Origin: Sporocytophaga myxococcoides DSM 11118
GTDB taxonomy: Bacteria > Bacteroidota > Bacteroidia > Cytophagales > Cytophagaceae
DNA length: 64,000 nucleotides
Reading direction: 5' to 3'
Assembly (NCBI RefSeq): GCF_000426725.1
Contig: NZ_KE384560.1
Span: 248,001 to 312,000 of the forward strand
Program-made: the position numbers and the translations under genes
The notes under the pieces: generated by a model
Database searches by the model: none
Told to the model about the DNA's origin: nothing
What the model saw: the letters and a program-made list of their open reading frames with translations, nothing else
Part shown: piece by piece, positions 47,904 through 57,032 of the stretch
Layout of the letters: each line of letters starts with the position of its first letter
Numbering within the stretch: the first letter of the stretch is position 1

Positions 47904-50495
47904 ATGAAAAGAATCACTAACTCCATTTCGGAGTACTTTGCCAATCTTCCAGATCAGGTTCGGAAAAGGAAGCTCCTCTTCTCACTGTTTTTCATTGGTG
48001 CTACTGTAGCATGTTTCTTTGGAATGCAGAAGTCCAAATTTGATCTTACAATTGAAGGATGGTTTGCAAAGAACGATCCTGTATATGTCGCATTTAATGA
48101 ATATCACGCTCAGTTTGGAAGTGAAGATGGAGTTTATATAGTTTATAAGCCTAAAGATGGAAATGTGTTTTCTCGCAAATCGTTGGAAGCGATAAGAGGA
48201 ATTCGTGAGGAGCTTCTTGATTACAGGTCAAAATTAAAGGATGGAGAAAAATCTGCACTTGATCATATTGTAAAAATCAACAGTCTAGTTAATGCCCCTG
48301 TGTTAACTGTTGAAGAAGATATGCTTATTTCTAAACCTTTGGTAAGTAGCAGAATCCCAACATCAGCCGCAGAGCTAGATCAGATCAGAAAAACTGCGGA
48401 AGCACAAAGAAGCTTTCCTCTACAGTATTTTTCAAAGGATCTGAAATACGGTGGAATGTACATTGAAACGGATTTTGGGGCCATACCTGAAGACTCTGAT
48501 GTGCCGGCGGATCAGGTTGCTGCTACTGATATGGAAATTGTGATGGATGGTTCAAAATTAAAAGACAATGTTTCGGCAAAAAAAGAAACTCCACGCTTTA
48601 AGCCAACAGACATGGCGGATTATACCGCTTTGAATAATGCAATAAAAGCTATTATTGACAAACCTGAATATGCAGATCATCTGGAATATTATGCAGTTGG
48701 TAATACTGCTGGATCAGAGTATCAAAACATAATGGTGGCGGAAATGGGAATGTTGTACTTGGCAGCATTTGTGATCATAATAGTTCTGTTATGGTTCCTG
48801 TTCCGTTCATTGTCTGCCGTTGTTTGGGGAATGCTCATCGTTTTCTTAACTACTATCTGGACTCTTGGTATTTCAGCTTTACTGGGTTTGCCATTTACAA
48901 GTTTTCTAATACTCACTGTTTTGCTGATTCTTACAGTCGGTATAGCTGATTCGGTTCACTTGATGTCTGGTTACATGTTTTATCGTAAGACGAATCATGA
49001 CCATAATTCTGCACTTAGGCATACTTATAAAAGCACAGGAGCACCTATGCTTATGACTGCAATTACAAACATGGCAGGTATATTGGCATTAAATATTTCA
49101 GACCTGGTTCCTATTCAGAATTTTGCATGGATGTCAACGTTAGGGATTTTTCTTGCTTTGTTTCTATCAATTTTCCTTCTTCCTTTAATGCTTGATTTGT
49201 GGCCCCCGGTTCCAAAGGTTGAAAAGGCAGACAAGAAACAGCCTAGCTTTATTAGTCGTATTGTTCCAAATTTTGCCCTCTCTTTGCAAAAATCACTGGA
49301 TAAAGTTATTCCTGCTGTAGAAAAAAGACCAATCGTTCCTATTATCTCTTTCTTGTCAGTCTTTGTTATTTGTATAATTGGGGCATCAATGGTGAAAGTG
49401 GATACCAGCTTAACTGATACTTTCCCTGAAGATTCCAGATGGAATAAAAATGTTAAAATTGTTGATGAGAAAATGTCTGGGTCATCTCGTATTGCAATCT
49501 ATCTTGACTTAGGCAAGGATGACGGCCTTCAGGACCCGCAAGTATTGAACGTAATAGATGAACTACAACAAAAGTTTGAAAAGAAATATACCAAGTATGT
49601 AGTGACGACTTCGTCTATAGTTAATGTTGTAAAGGATTCGTATCAAAAGTTAAATCAAGGCCAGGCAGATAAATATATTATTCCTTCCGACGAGAAACAG
49701 CTTTCTCAAACTCTATTCTTGTTTAATAATGCTAATCCTGATGATCGCAGAAGGATGATTGATGATAATTACAGAAAAGCAAATATCTCGATAACATTGC
49801 ATACTTATGGCTCATATGAATACACCAGAGTTTTTGATGAAATGCAAAAGGATATTCATGAGGCTGTGAATAAAATCAAAACGAAATATCCGGATACTTT
49901 TGTTTCTGTTACCGGTGGATTTGCTTTGGCAATGAAAACCGCTGACTATCTCACGCAAAATGAGTTTAAAAGTTTTGGTTTAGCTCTTTTTGTTATCAGT
50001 ATTATTTTATTGCTGGTTTTTGGATCACTCAAAGCAGGCTTAATTTCAATAATACCAAACTTAATTCCTTCAGTATTGACCTTTGGTATAATGGGATGGT
50101 TCGGAGTTCCTCTGGATTTTTTTACAATGATGTTAGCCCCGGTTATAATAGGAGTTTCTGTTGATGATACTTCAACTTTTATTAGTCAATATCGCCTTGA
50201 GGTTTTGAAGGATGGAAATATCAGGAGAGCCTTGAAGCATACCATGAAAGAATCTGGTCAGGCAATCGTATTTACTTCTTTAATTCTTGGGCTTGGTTTT
50301 GGTATAATGTCCATTGCAGAAAGTACTGGAACATCGAACGTGGGAAAATTTGGCTCTCTGGCCATCTTTGCGGGGTTATTGTGTGACCTGTTTTTGCTTC
50401 CTGCACTAATTATGGTGTTTAAATTAAACTTCCAGAAGAAAGGAACAAAGTTCGAATCCAACCAAGAGCAGTATAAAGAATTAATCGGTGCTTAA
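47904..50495 (+). CDS. RND/MMPL-family exporter
   Basis: 863 aa inner-membrane protein. One N-terminal membrane helix (about aa 24-42) is followed by a large periplasmic domain and a five-helix bundle (about 280-450); the pattern repeats with a helix near 480, a second periplasmic domain and another bundle (about 690-850). Asp-containing TM motifs GIADSVH and GVSVDDT sit at the usual proton-relay positions. This is the MMPL/hydrophobe-exporter branch of RND pumps, often used for lipids and polyketides. With the LolA-like protein and beta-barrel that follow, it suggests a route for the hydrophobic product from inner to outer membrane, or self-protection. The gene lies 103 nt after ECH2. Confidence 0.9.
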   Translation: MKRITNSISEYFANLPDQVRKRKLLFSLFFIGATVACFFGMQKSKFDLTIEGWFAKNDPVYVAFNEYHAQFGSEDGVYIVYKPKDGNVFSRKSLEAIRGIREELLDYRSKLKDGEKSALDHIVKINSLVNAPVLTVEEDMLISKPLVSSRIPTSAAELDQIRKTAEAQRSFPLQYFSKDLKYGGMYIETDFGAIPEDSDVPADQVAATDMEIVMDGSKLKDNVSAKKETPRFKPTDMADYTALNNAIKAIIDKPEYADHLEYYAVGNTAGSEYQNIMVAEMGMLYLAAFVIIIVLLWFLFRSLSAVVWGMLIVFLTTIWTLGISALLGLPFTSFLILTVLLILTVGIADSVHLMSGYMFYRKTNHDHNSALRHTYKSTGAPMLMTAITNMAGILALNISDLVPIQNFAWMSTLGIFLALFLSIFLLPLMLDLWPPVPKVEKADKKQPSFISRIVPNFALSLQKSLDKVIPAVEKRPIVPIISFLSVFVICIIGASMVKVDTSLTDTFPEDSRWNKNVKIVDEKMSGSSRIAIYLDLGKDDGLQDPQVLNVIDELQQKFEKKYTKYVVTTSSIVNVVKDSYQKLNQGQADKYIIPSDEKQLSQTLFLFNNANPDDRRRMIDDNYRKANISITLHTYGSYEYTRVFDEMQKDIHEAVNKIKTKYPDTFVSVTGGFALAMKTADYLTQNEFKSFGLALFVISIILLLVFGSLKAGLISIIPNLIPSVLTFGIMGWFGVPLDFFTMMLAPVIIGVSVDDTSTFISQYRLEVLKDGNIRRALKHTMKESGQAIVFTSLILGLGFGIMSIAESTGTSNVGKFGSLAIFAGLLCDLFLLPALIMVFKLNFQKKGTKFESNQEQYKELIGA

Positions 50496-50512
50496 AATCA
50501 ATATAAAAAAGT

Positions 50513-51391
50513 ATGAAATCATTTCAGATAATTATTGCAATCGTTTTATCAATTTTTGGACTTACAGCTTTAGTGCCTGCATCGACACAGGATGCACTAA
50601 AAATTATCAGTAGAGTTGATAGTGTTAGCAGAGAATCGTATAAGACATCTGTTACCAAGATTAAATTAACGACTTGCAAATATGAAATAAAAGGAGGAAG
50701 CTTGAGCTGCTCTGAAAATCCTAGGATATCAGTTCTGGAAAGCGCACAAAAGCATTATGGTAATGAAACAAGATCCATTGCTGTTGTGCTGGAGCCTTCT
50801 AAGGACAAAGGTATTGGTATGTTGACCTATGAGAATCTGGAGGCAGGAAAAGACAATGACACCTGGTTATATTTGTCAGCAATTGGAAAAGTTAAACGTC
50901 TGGTGTCTAGCAGTGAAGATAGCGATGAAAGCGGAAGCTTCTTTGGGTCTGAATTTTCCGTTGAGGATATGAGCAGTAGAAAAGTTAAAGACTATACATA
51001 CAAACTTATCGGAGAAGAAACTTATGATAACCGGAAGGTTTGGGTGATAGAATCAGTACCAACCGCATTACGTGTGAAAAAGACCAAATACGGAAAAATT
51101 ACATCATGGATTGACAAAGAGAGATTACTCATTTTGAAGGAAGACCTTTATGATCATAGAGGAAAGCTCTGCAAGCAATTAAACAGAAAAGGAGTTGAGC
51201 TTATAGACAAGGTTTGGGTAGTGAGAGTAACCACTATGAATAATCTTGTTTCGAGAAGGGTAACTGAGTTGAGATTGATATCAGTTGCATATAATATGGA
51301 AGCTTCTGATGAATTTTTGACTCAAAGAAGCCTTACAGACTTTGCATTCAGAGAAAAGAACTTAGCCAAGTTCCGTACCTACATGAAATAG
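50513..51391 (+). CDS. periplasmic outer membrane lipoprotein-sorting-like protein (LolA-like fold)
   Basis: 292 aa, 17 nt after the exporter. An N-terminal signal peptide (about aa 1-23) precedes a soluble domain. The core TWLYLSAIGKVKRLV, then FFGSEFSVEDM, matches the LolA-like family that commonly accompanies MMPL-type RND pumps. Known members have a half-barrel that carries lipids through the periplasm; here it probably hands the hydrophobic cargo between the RND pump and the outer membrane. No lipobox Cys is seen at the signal-peptide end, so it is likely soluble. Confidence 0.82.
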   Translation: MKSFQIIIAIVLSIFGLTALVPASTQDALKIISRVDSVSRESYKTSVTKIKLTTCKYEIKGGSLSCSENPRISVLESAQKHYGNETRSIAVVLEPSKDKGIGMLTYENLEAGKDNDTWLYLSAIGKVKRLVSSSEDSDESGSFFGSEFSVEDMSSRKVKDYTYKLIGEETYDNRKVWVIESVPTALRVKKTKYGKITSWIDKERLLILKEDLYDHRGKLCKQLNRKGVELIDKVWVVRVTTMNNLVSRRVTELRLISVAYNMEASDEFLTQRSLTDFAFREKNLAKFRTYMK

Positions 51392-51443
51392 GAAAGTGCA
51401 GCCATATTTAGTTTTTTGTTAGACCTAATTTTATATATCAATT

Positions 51444-52778
51444 TTGAAGTCGGTAGCTAGTATTTTTTTCAGTATTTCATTCTGTTTTCTATACACTGTT
51501 GTAGTTGGTCAGATTCCTGGTGATAGTAGTTTGATATTAAATGATACAAGTTTAACATCTGGAGATGCTGGATTGATATATAGTTTTGAACCAATAGGAG
51601 ATGGGCCAGATTCTGTCTCCTTTTGGTCTAGGAATGTTGTCACGCCAATGCGATTAACATTAATGCATGAAGCTTCCTATAAAGTTAAATCTCCGACCAG
51701 ATTTATAAAGAATCGGACAGCAATTAGGTTGGAATACTCTAAGTTTTTCTTTAAGAATTTATTGTATTTTCAGTATGACTCAAAATTATTAGGCTTTTGG
51801 AGCAACGACCATCAGGCAGAAGCAAGAGATAAGGACATTTGGTTTAGATTAAGAACCAGGGAAGCGTTTATGCAAGCTAGTTTTGGTCGAACCAGCATAA
51901 AAGCGGGGATTCAACTCCTGGTCTTGGGCGAGTCTGATTTTACAGCTATTACTGATGTTATTAGTCCATGGAATTATTCAGAGTTATTCTTTGTGTCTCC
52001 AGAGGAATCTCGGATTGGTCAGCCAATGATAACAGTGGACCAGTTCTCAAAGATTGGAGATTGGGCTTTCTTTTTTATTCCAATTCCCGCTTATAATGAA
52101 TATCCCAGAGCGGGAAGCGCATATGGCATTGAAATGTTGGGAAATATCGAAGCACCAAAGCGGAGATTAAATGGCAATGATTTTGAATATGGAATGAAAT
52201 GGAAAAAGACCATTGGCAATAGCGATGTTAGTATCTTGGCTGCGCATTTGATGGATAATGACTTCTTTGTGAGAAAGCAACGAAGTAAATTGGTTGGAAT
52301 GACGCTGAACCATGCAAAAGGTGCATTCCTGTTCAAGGGTGAGGTAGCGTGGAAATCTCCTAGAAATTTTTATGCTGTTAGGGAAAACTCTATTAGTATT
52401 GAGCAGAAAGATGTGGTAGATGCATCATTGGCGTTGAACTATTCTCGTGGATCTAAGTTCAATGCTAGCCTGGAAGGTGCGAATAGTCATATAGTAGGCT
52501 GGAACGATAACTTACAGATTTTTCCAAGGAACTATAGCACTTTGACTCTGAACATAACCAAGAGGTTCTTAAATGAAAACCTGTCTGTTAACTGGATGAC
52601 ACTATGGCTGGTATATTATCCGTCCTTTCTACATATGTTAACAACAACATACCAGTGGAATGATAAAGTGAATCTTTCCCTCTTGATAGGTTGTCCTGAT
52701 GTAATTGATAAAAGAAATATCCTCTTAATGTATTCCGATCAAAAGCAAGTAAATTTTAGAATTCAGTATCAATACTAA
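51444..52778 (+). CDS. outer-membrane beta-barrel protein of the export set
   Basis: 444 aa from a TTG start; no ATG lies near the N-terminus, and the TTG gives a good signal peptide ending near VVVGQ (about aa 22). The mature part shows alternating polar/aromatic strands (for example FFKNLLYFQYDSKLLGFW) and ends NFRIQYQY, the terminal aromatic expected of an outer-membrane barrel. Position directly after the RND and LolA-like genes suggests a third component of one trans-envelope pathway. I do not recognise a specific family; it resembles the DUF1302-type proteins that accompany RND/LolA pairs in Proteobacteria only in gene order and barrel character. Confidence 0.65.
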   Translation: MKSVASIFFSISFCFLYTVVVGQIPGDSSLILNDTSLTSGDAGLIYSFEPIGDGPDSVSFWSRNVVTPMRLTLMHEASYKVKSPTRFIKNRTAIRLEYSKFFFKNLLYFQYDSKLLGFWSNDHQAEARDKDIWFRLRTREAFMQASFGRTSIKAGIQLLVLGESDFTAITDVISPWNYSELFFVSPEESRIGQPMITVDQFSKIGDWAFFFIPIPAYNEYPRAGSAYGIEMLGNIEAPKRRLNGNDFEYGMKWKKTIGNSDVSILAAHLMDNDFFVRKQRSKLVGMTLNHAKGAFLFKGEVAWKSPRNFYAVRENSISIEQKDVVDASLALNYSRGSKFNASLEGANSHIVGWNDNLQIFPRNYSTLTLNITKRFLNENLSVNWMTLWLVYYPSFLHMLTTTYQWNDKVNLSLLIGCPDVIDKRNILLMYSDQKQVNFRIQYQY

Positions 52779-52818
52779 GAAAATAGTTTACTATTATATA
52801 TAAATAAGAGCATTTAAA

Positions 52819-53571
52819 ATGACAATTAATAAACAAGAGATATCTTTCCGAAAAGCAGCTATTATTGCAGGGTGTACATATTTAGTTATGTTCGCAGTAG
52901 CAATCATTGTGGAAGCTATTGTCCGTAGAAGATTTATCGTACCAGGTGATGCAGTAAAAACAGCGCACAATATACTAGCTAATGAAATGCTATTTCGGGT
53001 GGAGATATGCCATCATATAGTTATTTATGTGTGCGATTTGATAGTAGCATGGGCACTTTATGTTTTTTTGAAACAGGTGAATAATAACCTCGCTATACTC
53101 GCAGCCTGGCTTAGAATGGTTTATATGGTTATATCTTCTGTGGTGCTGATTAATAAGATTAATATTTTGCATATCCTAACGAATGGTGACTACTCAGCGG
53201 TGTTTGAAAAAAGTCAGGTATATGCTCAGGTAATGCTATATCTTGATGCATTTAAATATGGATGGCGAATCGGGTTTGTCTTTTTTGGCATTCATATATT
53301 CATACTTGGTTATTTAATTCTCAAGTCAAGCTATGTTCCAAGAATCCTGGGGATTTTATTTATGATAGTAGCTTTCGGTTTTCTGATCAACTCATTTGCA
53401 AGCTTTCTTCTGCCTGACTATAAAAAATATGAAAAGCTGTTTAGAGCAGTTGTTGGTATTCCTTCTTTTTTTGGAGAGATATCTTTTGCTTTTTGGCTAT
53501 TGCTGAAAGGAGGGAAACCTTCGGTGATAGCTCCTTCTACAAGCAGGATTAATTATGCTGATATAAGATAA
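52819..53571 (+). CDS. DUF4386-family integral membrane protein
   Basis: 250 aa, about six membrane helices (near aa 14-32, 63-83, 92-112, 145-170, 178-200, 212-232). Features typical of DUF4386: an ARRAAIIAG-like start (FRKAAIIAGCTYL) and the PRILGILFMIVAFGFL segment. The function of the family is unknown. It follows the export genes by 40 nt and may be co-transcribed. A self-protection or membrane-remodelling role is only a guess from context. Confidence 0.75.
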   Translation: MTINKQEISFRKAAIIAGCTYLVMFAVAIIVEAIVRRRFIVPGDAVKTAHNILANEMLFRVEICHHIVIYVCDLIVAWALYVFLKQVNNNLAILAAWLRMVYMVISSVVLINKINILHILTNGDYSAVFEKSQVYAQVMLYLDAFKYGWRIGFVFFGIHIFILGYLILKSSYVPRILGILFMIVAFGFLINSFASFLLPDYKKYEKLFRAVVGIPSFFGEISFAFWLLLKGGKPSVIAPSTSRINYADIR

Positions 53572-53585
53572 CTTACCTAAAATTT

Positions 53586-53612
53586 ATGCATGTGAAGCTT
53601 TCGCTTCAGCAT
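53586..53612 (+). terminator. possible hairpin after the DUF4386 gene
   Basis: TGAAGC-TTTC-GCTTCA (53593-53608), extended by ATGC/GCAT on the outside. It is followed by ATTTATATAATATT rather than a clean T-run, so termination would be weak. Confidence 0.35.
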
Positions 53613-53674
53613 TTATATAATATTAATATTAACTATAGTTTATAAGTTTAAATTTATTTCATTAATAATCAAAA

Positions 53675-54370
53675 ATGAAAAAGAACGATCTAAAAGAGAA
53701 GCCTTCAAGAAAAACTAAGAAATTCTTATTGATTGGTGTGATATCGCTTACAGTGATATTGTTTATTTCACATATTGTTTGGACGAATTCTGGTTCAAAT
53801 CAATGGACATTGGTAAAAGATGAAGATGGAATCAAAATCTGGACACTAAAAACTCCTGGTTCTTGTTTGAAACAGGTAAAGGCGAAGATGAGATTAAAAT
53901 CAAGCATTGACGATATTCTTTACTTTTTGAAGAGCGATGCTACAGTTCAGGATCTTGGTATAAAAGATTGGAAGATGTTTGAGAAAGTTGAACAAGGGAA
54001 TTTTTATAGTGCTTACTATTCATACAAAGTTGACCTGCCATTTCCTATCGGAACAAGAGATTTCGTTTTGCAAATGCACCATTCTCAAGATCCGAAAACT
54101 AAAGCTGTTGAGGTAAATGTATTGGCAGCTCCTGCGAAAACACATCCAATTGAAAATATAGAACGTGTGAAAATTATGAATGACATTTATAGACTCACAC
54201 CGCTTCCTGGTGGTGAAGTAGATTTCGAAGTAGTTGCTGATGCTGATATAGGCGGAAATATACCTTATTTCGTAAAAAATGTGGTATTGACAAATGTTTG
54301 GAGCTACAATATGAATATGGTTAGAGATCTATTAAAGAAAGATAAATATAAGAGTGCTAAAGCCAATTAA
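53675..54370 (+). CDS. membrane-anchored START-domain lipid-binding protein
   Basis: 231 aa. After a basic N-terminus one membrane helix (about aa 18-36) anchors the protein. The remainder fits a StAR-related lipid-transfer (START) domain: W.L..DEDGIKIWT near aa 45, a central segment ending in RDFVLQMHH, and a C-terminal amphipathic helix. START domains form a closed hydrophobic pocket for sterols, phospholipids or polyketides. In this position it could bind or escort the hydrophobic product, act as a cyclase-like helper, or buffer toxicity; none is shown by the sequence. The neighbours are export genes and an MDR reductase. Confidence 0.75.
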   Translation: MKKNDLKEKPSRKTKKFLLIGVISLTVILFISHIVWTNSGSNQWTLVKDEDGIKIWTLKTPGSCLKQVKAKMRLKSSIDDILYFLKSDATVQDLGIKDWKMFEKVEQGNFYSAYYSYKVDLPFPIGTRDFVLQMHHSQDPKTKAVEVNVLAAPAKTHPIENIERVKIMNDIYRLTPLPGGEVDFEVVADADIGGNIPYFVKNVVLTNVWSYNMNMVRDLLKKDKYKSAKAN

Positions 54371-54613
54371 TATTGTTAAATACTTTTGAACGAAATAGAA
54401 ATTTAAATGGTGTAACAACGAATAGCTTCATTGAAATTAAAATAGAAAATATTTGAATTTTTTATTACCTGGTTTAACTTTAAGCTTTCATTTTTTGTAT
54501 AGTTAGTAATTTACTAATAGTTGGATGTTAACATCAACGATGATGGTAGCATCTGTCCCAAATCGATTCAGAGGGATAGTATATAGTTAATTATAAAAAC
54601 AACCAGAAAAATT

Positions 54614-55597
54614 GTGAAAGCAATCTCATGTTTAAAGTATGGACTTTCAGAGCTCAAGCTCGAAGAAGTAGAAAAGCCTGTTCCTAAAGATAATGAAGTC
54701 CTCTTAGAAGTGCATGCTTCTTCTGCCACTACTCATAATCTAATGATTATTGAAGGGAAACCGTTCTTCGTCCGGCTCTTGGATAGTGGACTTATTAAAC
54801 CCAGGATTAAAATACCAGGTAGTGATATATCCGGTAGGGTTGTAGTGGTTGGTAAAGATGTAACTAAGTTTAAGCCAGGTGATGAAGTATTTGGAGTCTC
54901 TACTGGTTTTGGAGCTTATGCGGAATACACAGCTGTTCCAGAACATGAGTTAGTTCATAAGCCAGTAAACATCTCTTTTGAGGAAGCTGCGGCTGTCCCT
55001 CAGGGATCACTTGTAGCTTTGCAGGCACTTCGTGACAAAGGCGGAATTCAGAAAGGCCAAAAAGTATTAATTTTTGGTGCATCGGGTGGTATAGGTTCAT
55101 TTGCTGTTCAGATTGCCAAGTACTTTGGAGCGGAAGTGACAGGCGTTTGCAGTTCAAGGAATTTTGATATGTTGTATACTCTTGGTGCAGATCATTTGAT
55201 TGATTATACCAAACAGGATTACACAAAAAGCGGGCAGACCTACGACCTGATCTTTGCAATTGCTTATCGTTCAATTTTTGATCATAAGAGAGCTTTGAAG
55301 CCCAATGGTGTTTATGTTAGCGCTGGGGGGCCGTCAGTTAAGAGAATTTTCCAGGATATGCTCATTGGGCCAATGGTTTTCAAGAGGGAAGATAAAAAGC
55401 TTGTTGGAGGTTGGGCAGTTAATCCAAATGCTAAAGATTTACTTTTTATCAAAGAACTGATAGAAGCTGGAAAAATAACGCCTGTTGTTGATAGATGTTA
55501 CCCCTTAAGCGAGACAGCAAAAGCTCTCCAGCATTATGGGACAGGTCACCCAGGTGGAAAGGTTGTTATTACTGTTCAACACAGTATTAAATTCTGA
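54614..55597 (+). CDS. second MDR-family NAD(P)H-dependent reductase
   Basis: 327 aa from a GTG start that aligns with the start of the paralogue at 42696. Shares KPVPK(D/N)NEVL, the GASGGIGSFAVQIAKYFGAEVTGVCS region (nucleotide motif near aa 157) and DRCYPLSETAKAL. No zinc-site Cys cluster is seen. A roughly 240-nt AT-rich gap precedes it, so it may start a new transcript that includes the acyl hydrolase. Possible roles are trans-acting enoyl reduction or post-assembly reduction. Two similar MDR genes in one PKS locus suggest two distinct reduction steps or one duplication. Confidence 0.85.
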   Translation: MKAISCLKYGLSELKLEEVEKPVPKDNEVLLEVHASSATTHNLMIIEGKPFFVRLLDSGLIKPRIKIPGSDISGRVVVVGKDVTKFKPGDEVFGVSTGFGAYAEYTAVPEHELVHKPVNISFEEAAAVPQGSLVALQALRDKGGIQKGQKVLIFGASGGIGSFAVQIAKYFGAEVTGVCSSRNFDMLYTLGADHLIDYTKQDYTKSGQTYDLIFAIAYRSIFDHKRALKPNGVYVSAGGPSVKRIFQDMLIGPMVFKREDKKLVGGWAVNPNAKDLLFIKELIEAGKITPVVDRCYPLSETAKALQHYGTGHPGGKVVITVQHSIKF

Positions 55598-55683
55598 AAT
55601 AATAATTCAGTTAATTTTCAGAAGTAGACTGAGATCTAAGTATATCAAACATTCAAACAGACACATAGCACTAAAGATTTTAT

Positions 55684-56649
55684 ATGATGAATAAACCAGT
55701 CATATTTATGTTCTCAGGACAAGGTTCTCAATACTATCAAATGGGAAAAGAACTTTATGAGAACAATGCACAGTTCCGGTATTGGATGGACCATTGTAAT
55801 GAAATCGTTTCTCCATCAATTCAAACTTCATTAGTGGATGTGCTGTATGGAAAGGAGGGGAAAAGCAAACCATTTGATCGCCTTCTGTATTCTAATCCTG
55901 CTTTGCTATGTATTGAGTACTGTCAAGTTAAAGTACTTCAGGATTTGGGGCTCCAACCAGATTTTCTTTTAGGCTATAGTCTTGGTGAGTTGACTGCAAG
56001 TGTTATTTCTGGCGCTGTTTCACTGGAAGATGGCATTCGATTAGTTGTTGAAATAGCCAGACTTGCTGAACAAAGAACCCAAGGCGCAGCCATGTTGGCA
56101 ATTATGGAGTCAAAAGCAATTATGGCCAAGTTTCCTGATTTGTTTGATCAATGTTGGTGTACAGGAACAAATTTTCAAGAGAATTTTGTGGTCTGTGGTC
56201 TTCCTCATATTATTCAGAATCTTCAGGGGTGTTTAAATAGTATAAATATAATTTCACAGGTTTTACCTGTGAAATATGGGTTCCATACTGAGCTTATTGA
56301 TCCTATTGAAGAAGAGTTTAAACAGGTAGTAAAGAAGATAAAGTTTTCCTCTGCTAAAATTCCTATAATATCTGCATCAAGAAGTGAAATTATAAAGGAG
56401 TTTAAGGATGATTATTTATGGGAAGTAATTCGCTACCCGGTTAATTTTGAACAAGCTGTTGATAGAATTCTGGAGAAGGGAGATTATGTATTTATTGATT
56501 CGGGCCCAAGTGGAACACTTGCTACTTTCGTTAAATATATGCTTCCTCCTAATTCAAGTTCTGTTTCTTTGCAAATGATTAATCAATTCGGGCGGGACTT
56601 GAATGCGATTGAAAAATTGAAAACTTCTTTATTGGAAAATGTAATTTGA
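55684..56649 (+). CDS. AT-like acyl hydrolase (PedC/PksD-type proofreading)
   Basis: 321 aa. Malonyltransferase fold: GQGSQ near aa 14, a nucleophile elbow GYSLGE near aa 100 (His of GHSLG replaced by Tyr), and the catalytic His in YGFHTEL near aa 199. By alignment with the other AT in this window (KKRGELMSQ), the Arg that holds the malonate carboxylate is Ile here (VEIARLAEQ). Loss of that Arg argues against malonyl transfer. Trans-AT loci usually carry two AT-like proteins: one loads malonyl, the other hydrolyses acyl chains stalled on ACPs. This one fits the second role. ATGs at 55684 and 55687 are both possible starts. Confidence 0.8.
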   Translation: MMNKPVIFMFSGQGSQYYQMGKELYENNAQFRYWMDHCNEIVSPSIQTSLVDVLYGKEGKSKPFDRLLYSNPALLCIEYCQVKVLQDLGLQPDFLLGYSLGELTASVISGAVSLEDGIRLVVEIARLAEQRTQGAAMLAIMESKAIMAKFPDLFDQCWCTGTNFQENFVVCGLPHIIQNLQGCLNSINIISQVLPVKYGFHTELIDPIEEEFKQVVKKIKFSSAKIPIISASRSEIIKEFKDDYLWEVIRYPVNFEQAVDRILEKGDYVFIDSGPSGTLATFVKYMLPPNSSSVSLQMINQFGRDLNAIEKLKTSLLENVI

Positions 56650-56757
56650 TAGGAGTTGTGTCTTTTAAGAGTGTACTTATATGAGATTTTTGGGATATAT
56701 TACCTATCAGAAATTATTGAATTAAATTTTCATTGCTGTACTACAACAATGAAAGAT

Positions 56758-56828
56758 GGCGCTGTACCCAAGAGGAAAGGGAAAGGTCGGCAAAACCTTG
56801 TTCAGTGGTTCGAATCCATTCGGCGCCT
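56758..56828 (+). tRNA. tRNA-Cys(GCA)-like gene, copy 1, with G33
   Basis: A full cloverleaf can be drawn by hand: acceptor GGCGCTG/CGGCGCC (7 bp with one G-U), U8-A9, D-stem CCC/GGG with loop AAGAGGAAA (G18-G19 kept, A13/A22 unpaired), anticodon stem AAGGT/ACCTT, loop CGGCAAA giving anticodon GCA, variable loop GTTC, T-arm AGTGG/CCATT with loop TTCGAAT, and discriminator T. U73 and the GGCGC acceptor are typical of tRNA-Cys. Position 33 is G, not the nearly invariant U, and CA, not CCA, follows the discriminator. An identical copy lies 130 bp downstream. It sits between the two editing hydrolases of the PKS locus. Either a functional but unusual tRNA, or a tRNA-derived element. Confidence 0.75.
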
Positions 56829-56887
56829 CAGTATTTTTAATTGAGAAAAATATAATTTTTATTTTGCCTTAGTTGCTATTATTAAAA

Positions 56888-56958
56888 GGCGCTGTACCCA
56901 AGAGGAAAGGGAAAGGTCGGCAAAACCTTGTTCAGTGGTTCGAATCCATTCGGCGCCT
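56888..56958 (+). tRNA. tRNA-Cys(GCA)-like gene, copy 2, identical to copy 1
   Basis: Base-for-base identical to copy 1 over the whole tRNA and six further bases (77 bp: 56758-56834 versus 56888-56964), while the 53-bp spacer and outer flanks differ. It has the same GCA anticodon, the same G33 and the same missing C of CCA. Exact identity implies a recent duplication or continued homogenisation. Confidence 0.75.
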
Positions 56959-57032
56959 CAGTATAAAATTTTTAAATATATAGATGTAATTAAGGATTTA
57001 TCTTAATTGCCATCATCAGCTATAATTTCACA

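Larger units (their letters stand above)
56758..56964 (+). repeat. 77-bp direct repeat containing the tRNA-Cys-like genes
   Basis: Two identical 77-bp units with a 130-bp period. Each covers exactly one tRNA-like sequence plus a short CAGTAT tail. No transposase or integrase gene is next to it. Confidence 0.9.

Noticed and set aside
56252-56274. Perfect 9-bp inverted repeat TTTCACAGG-TTTTA-CCTGTGAAA
   Set aside because: It lies inside the acyl hydrolase coding region over conserved residues (QVLPVKYG), with no T-run; most likely chance.
56656-56844. 62-codon plus-strand open frame between the acyl hydrolase and MBL genes
   Set aside because: It runs through the first tRNA-Cys-like gene and has no protein-like features; the tRNA explains the sequence.
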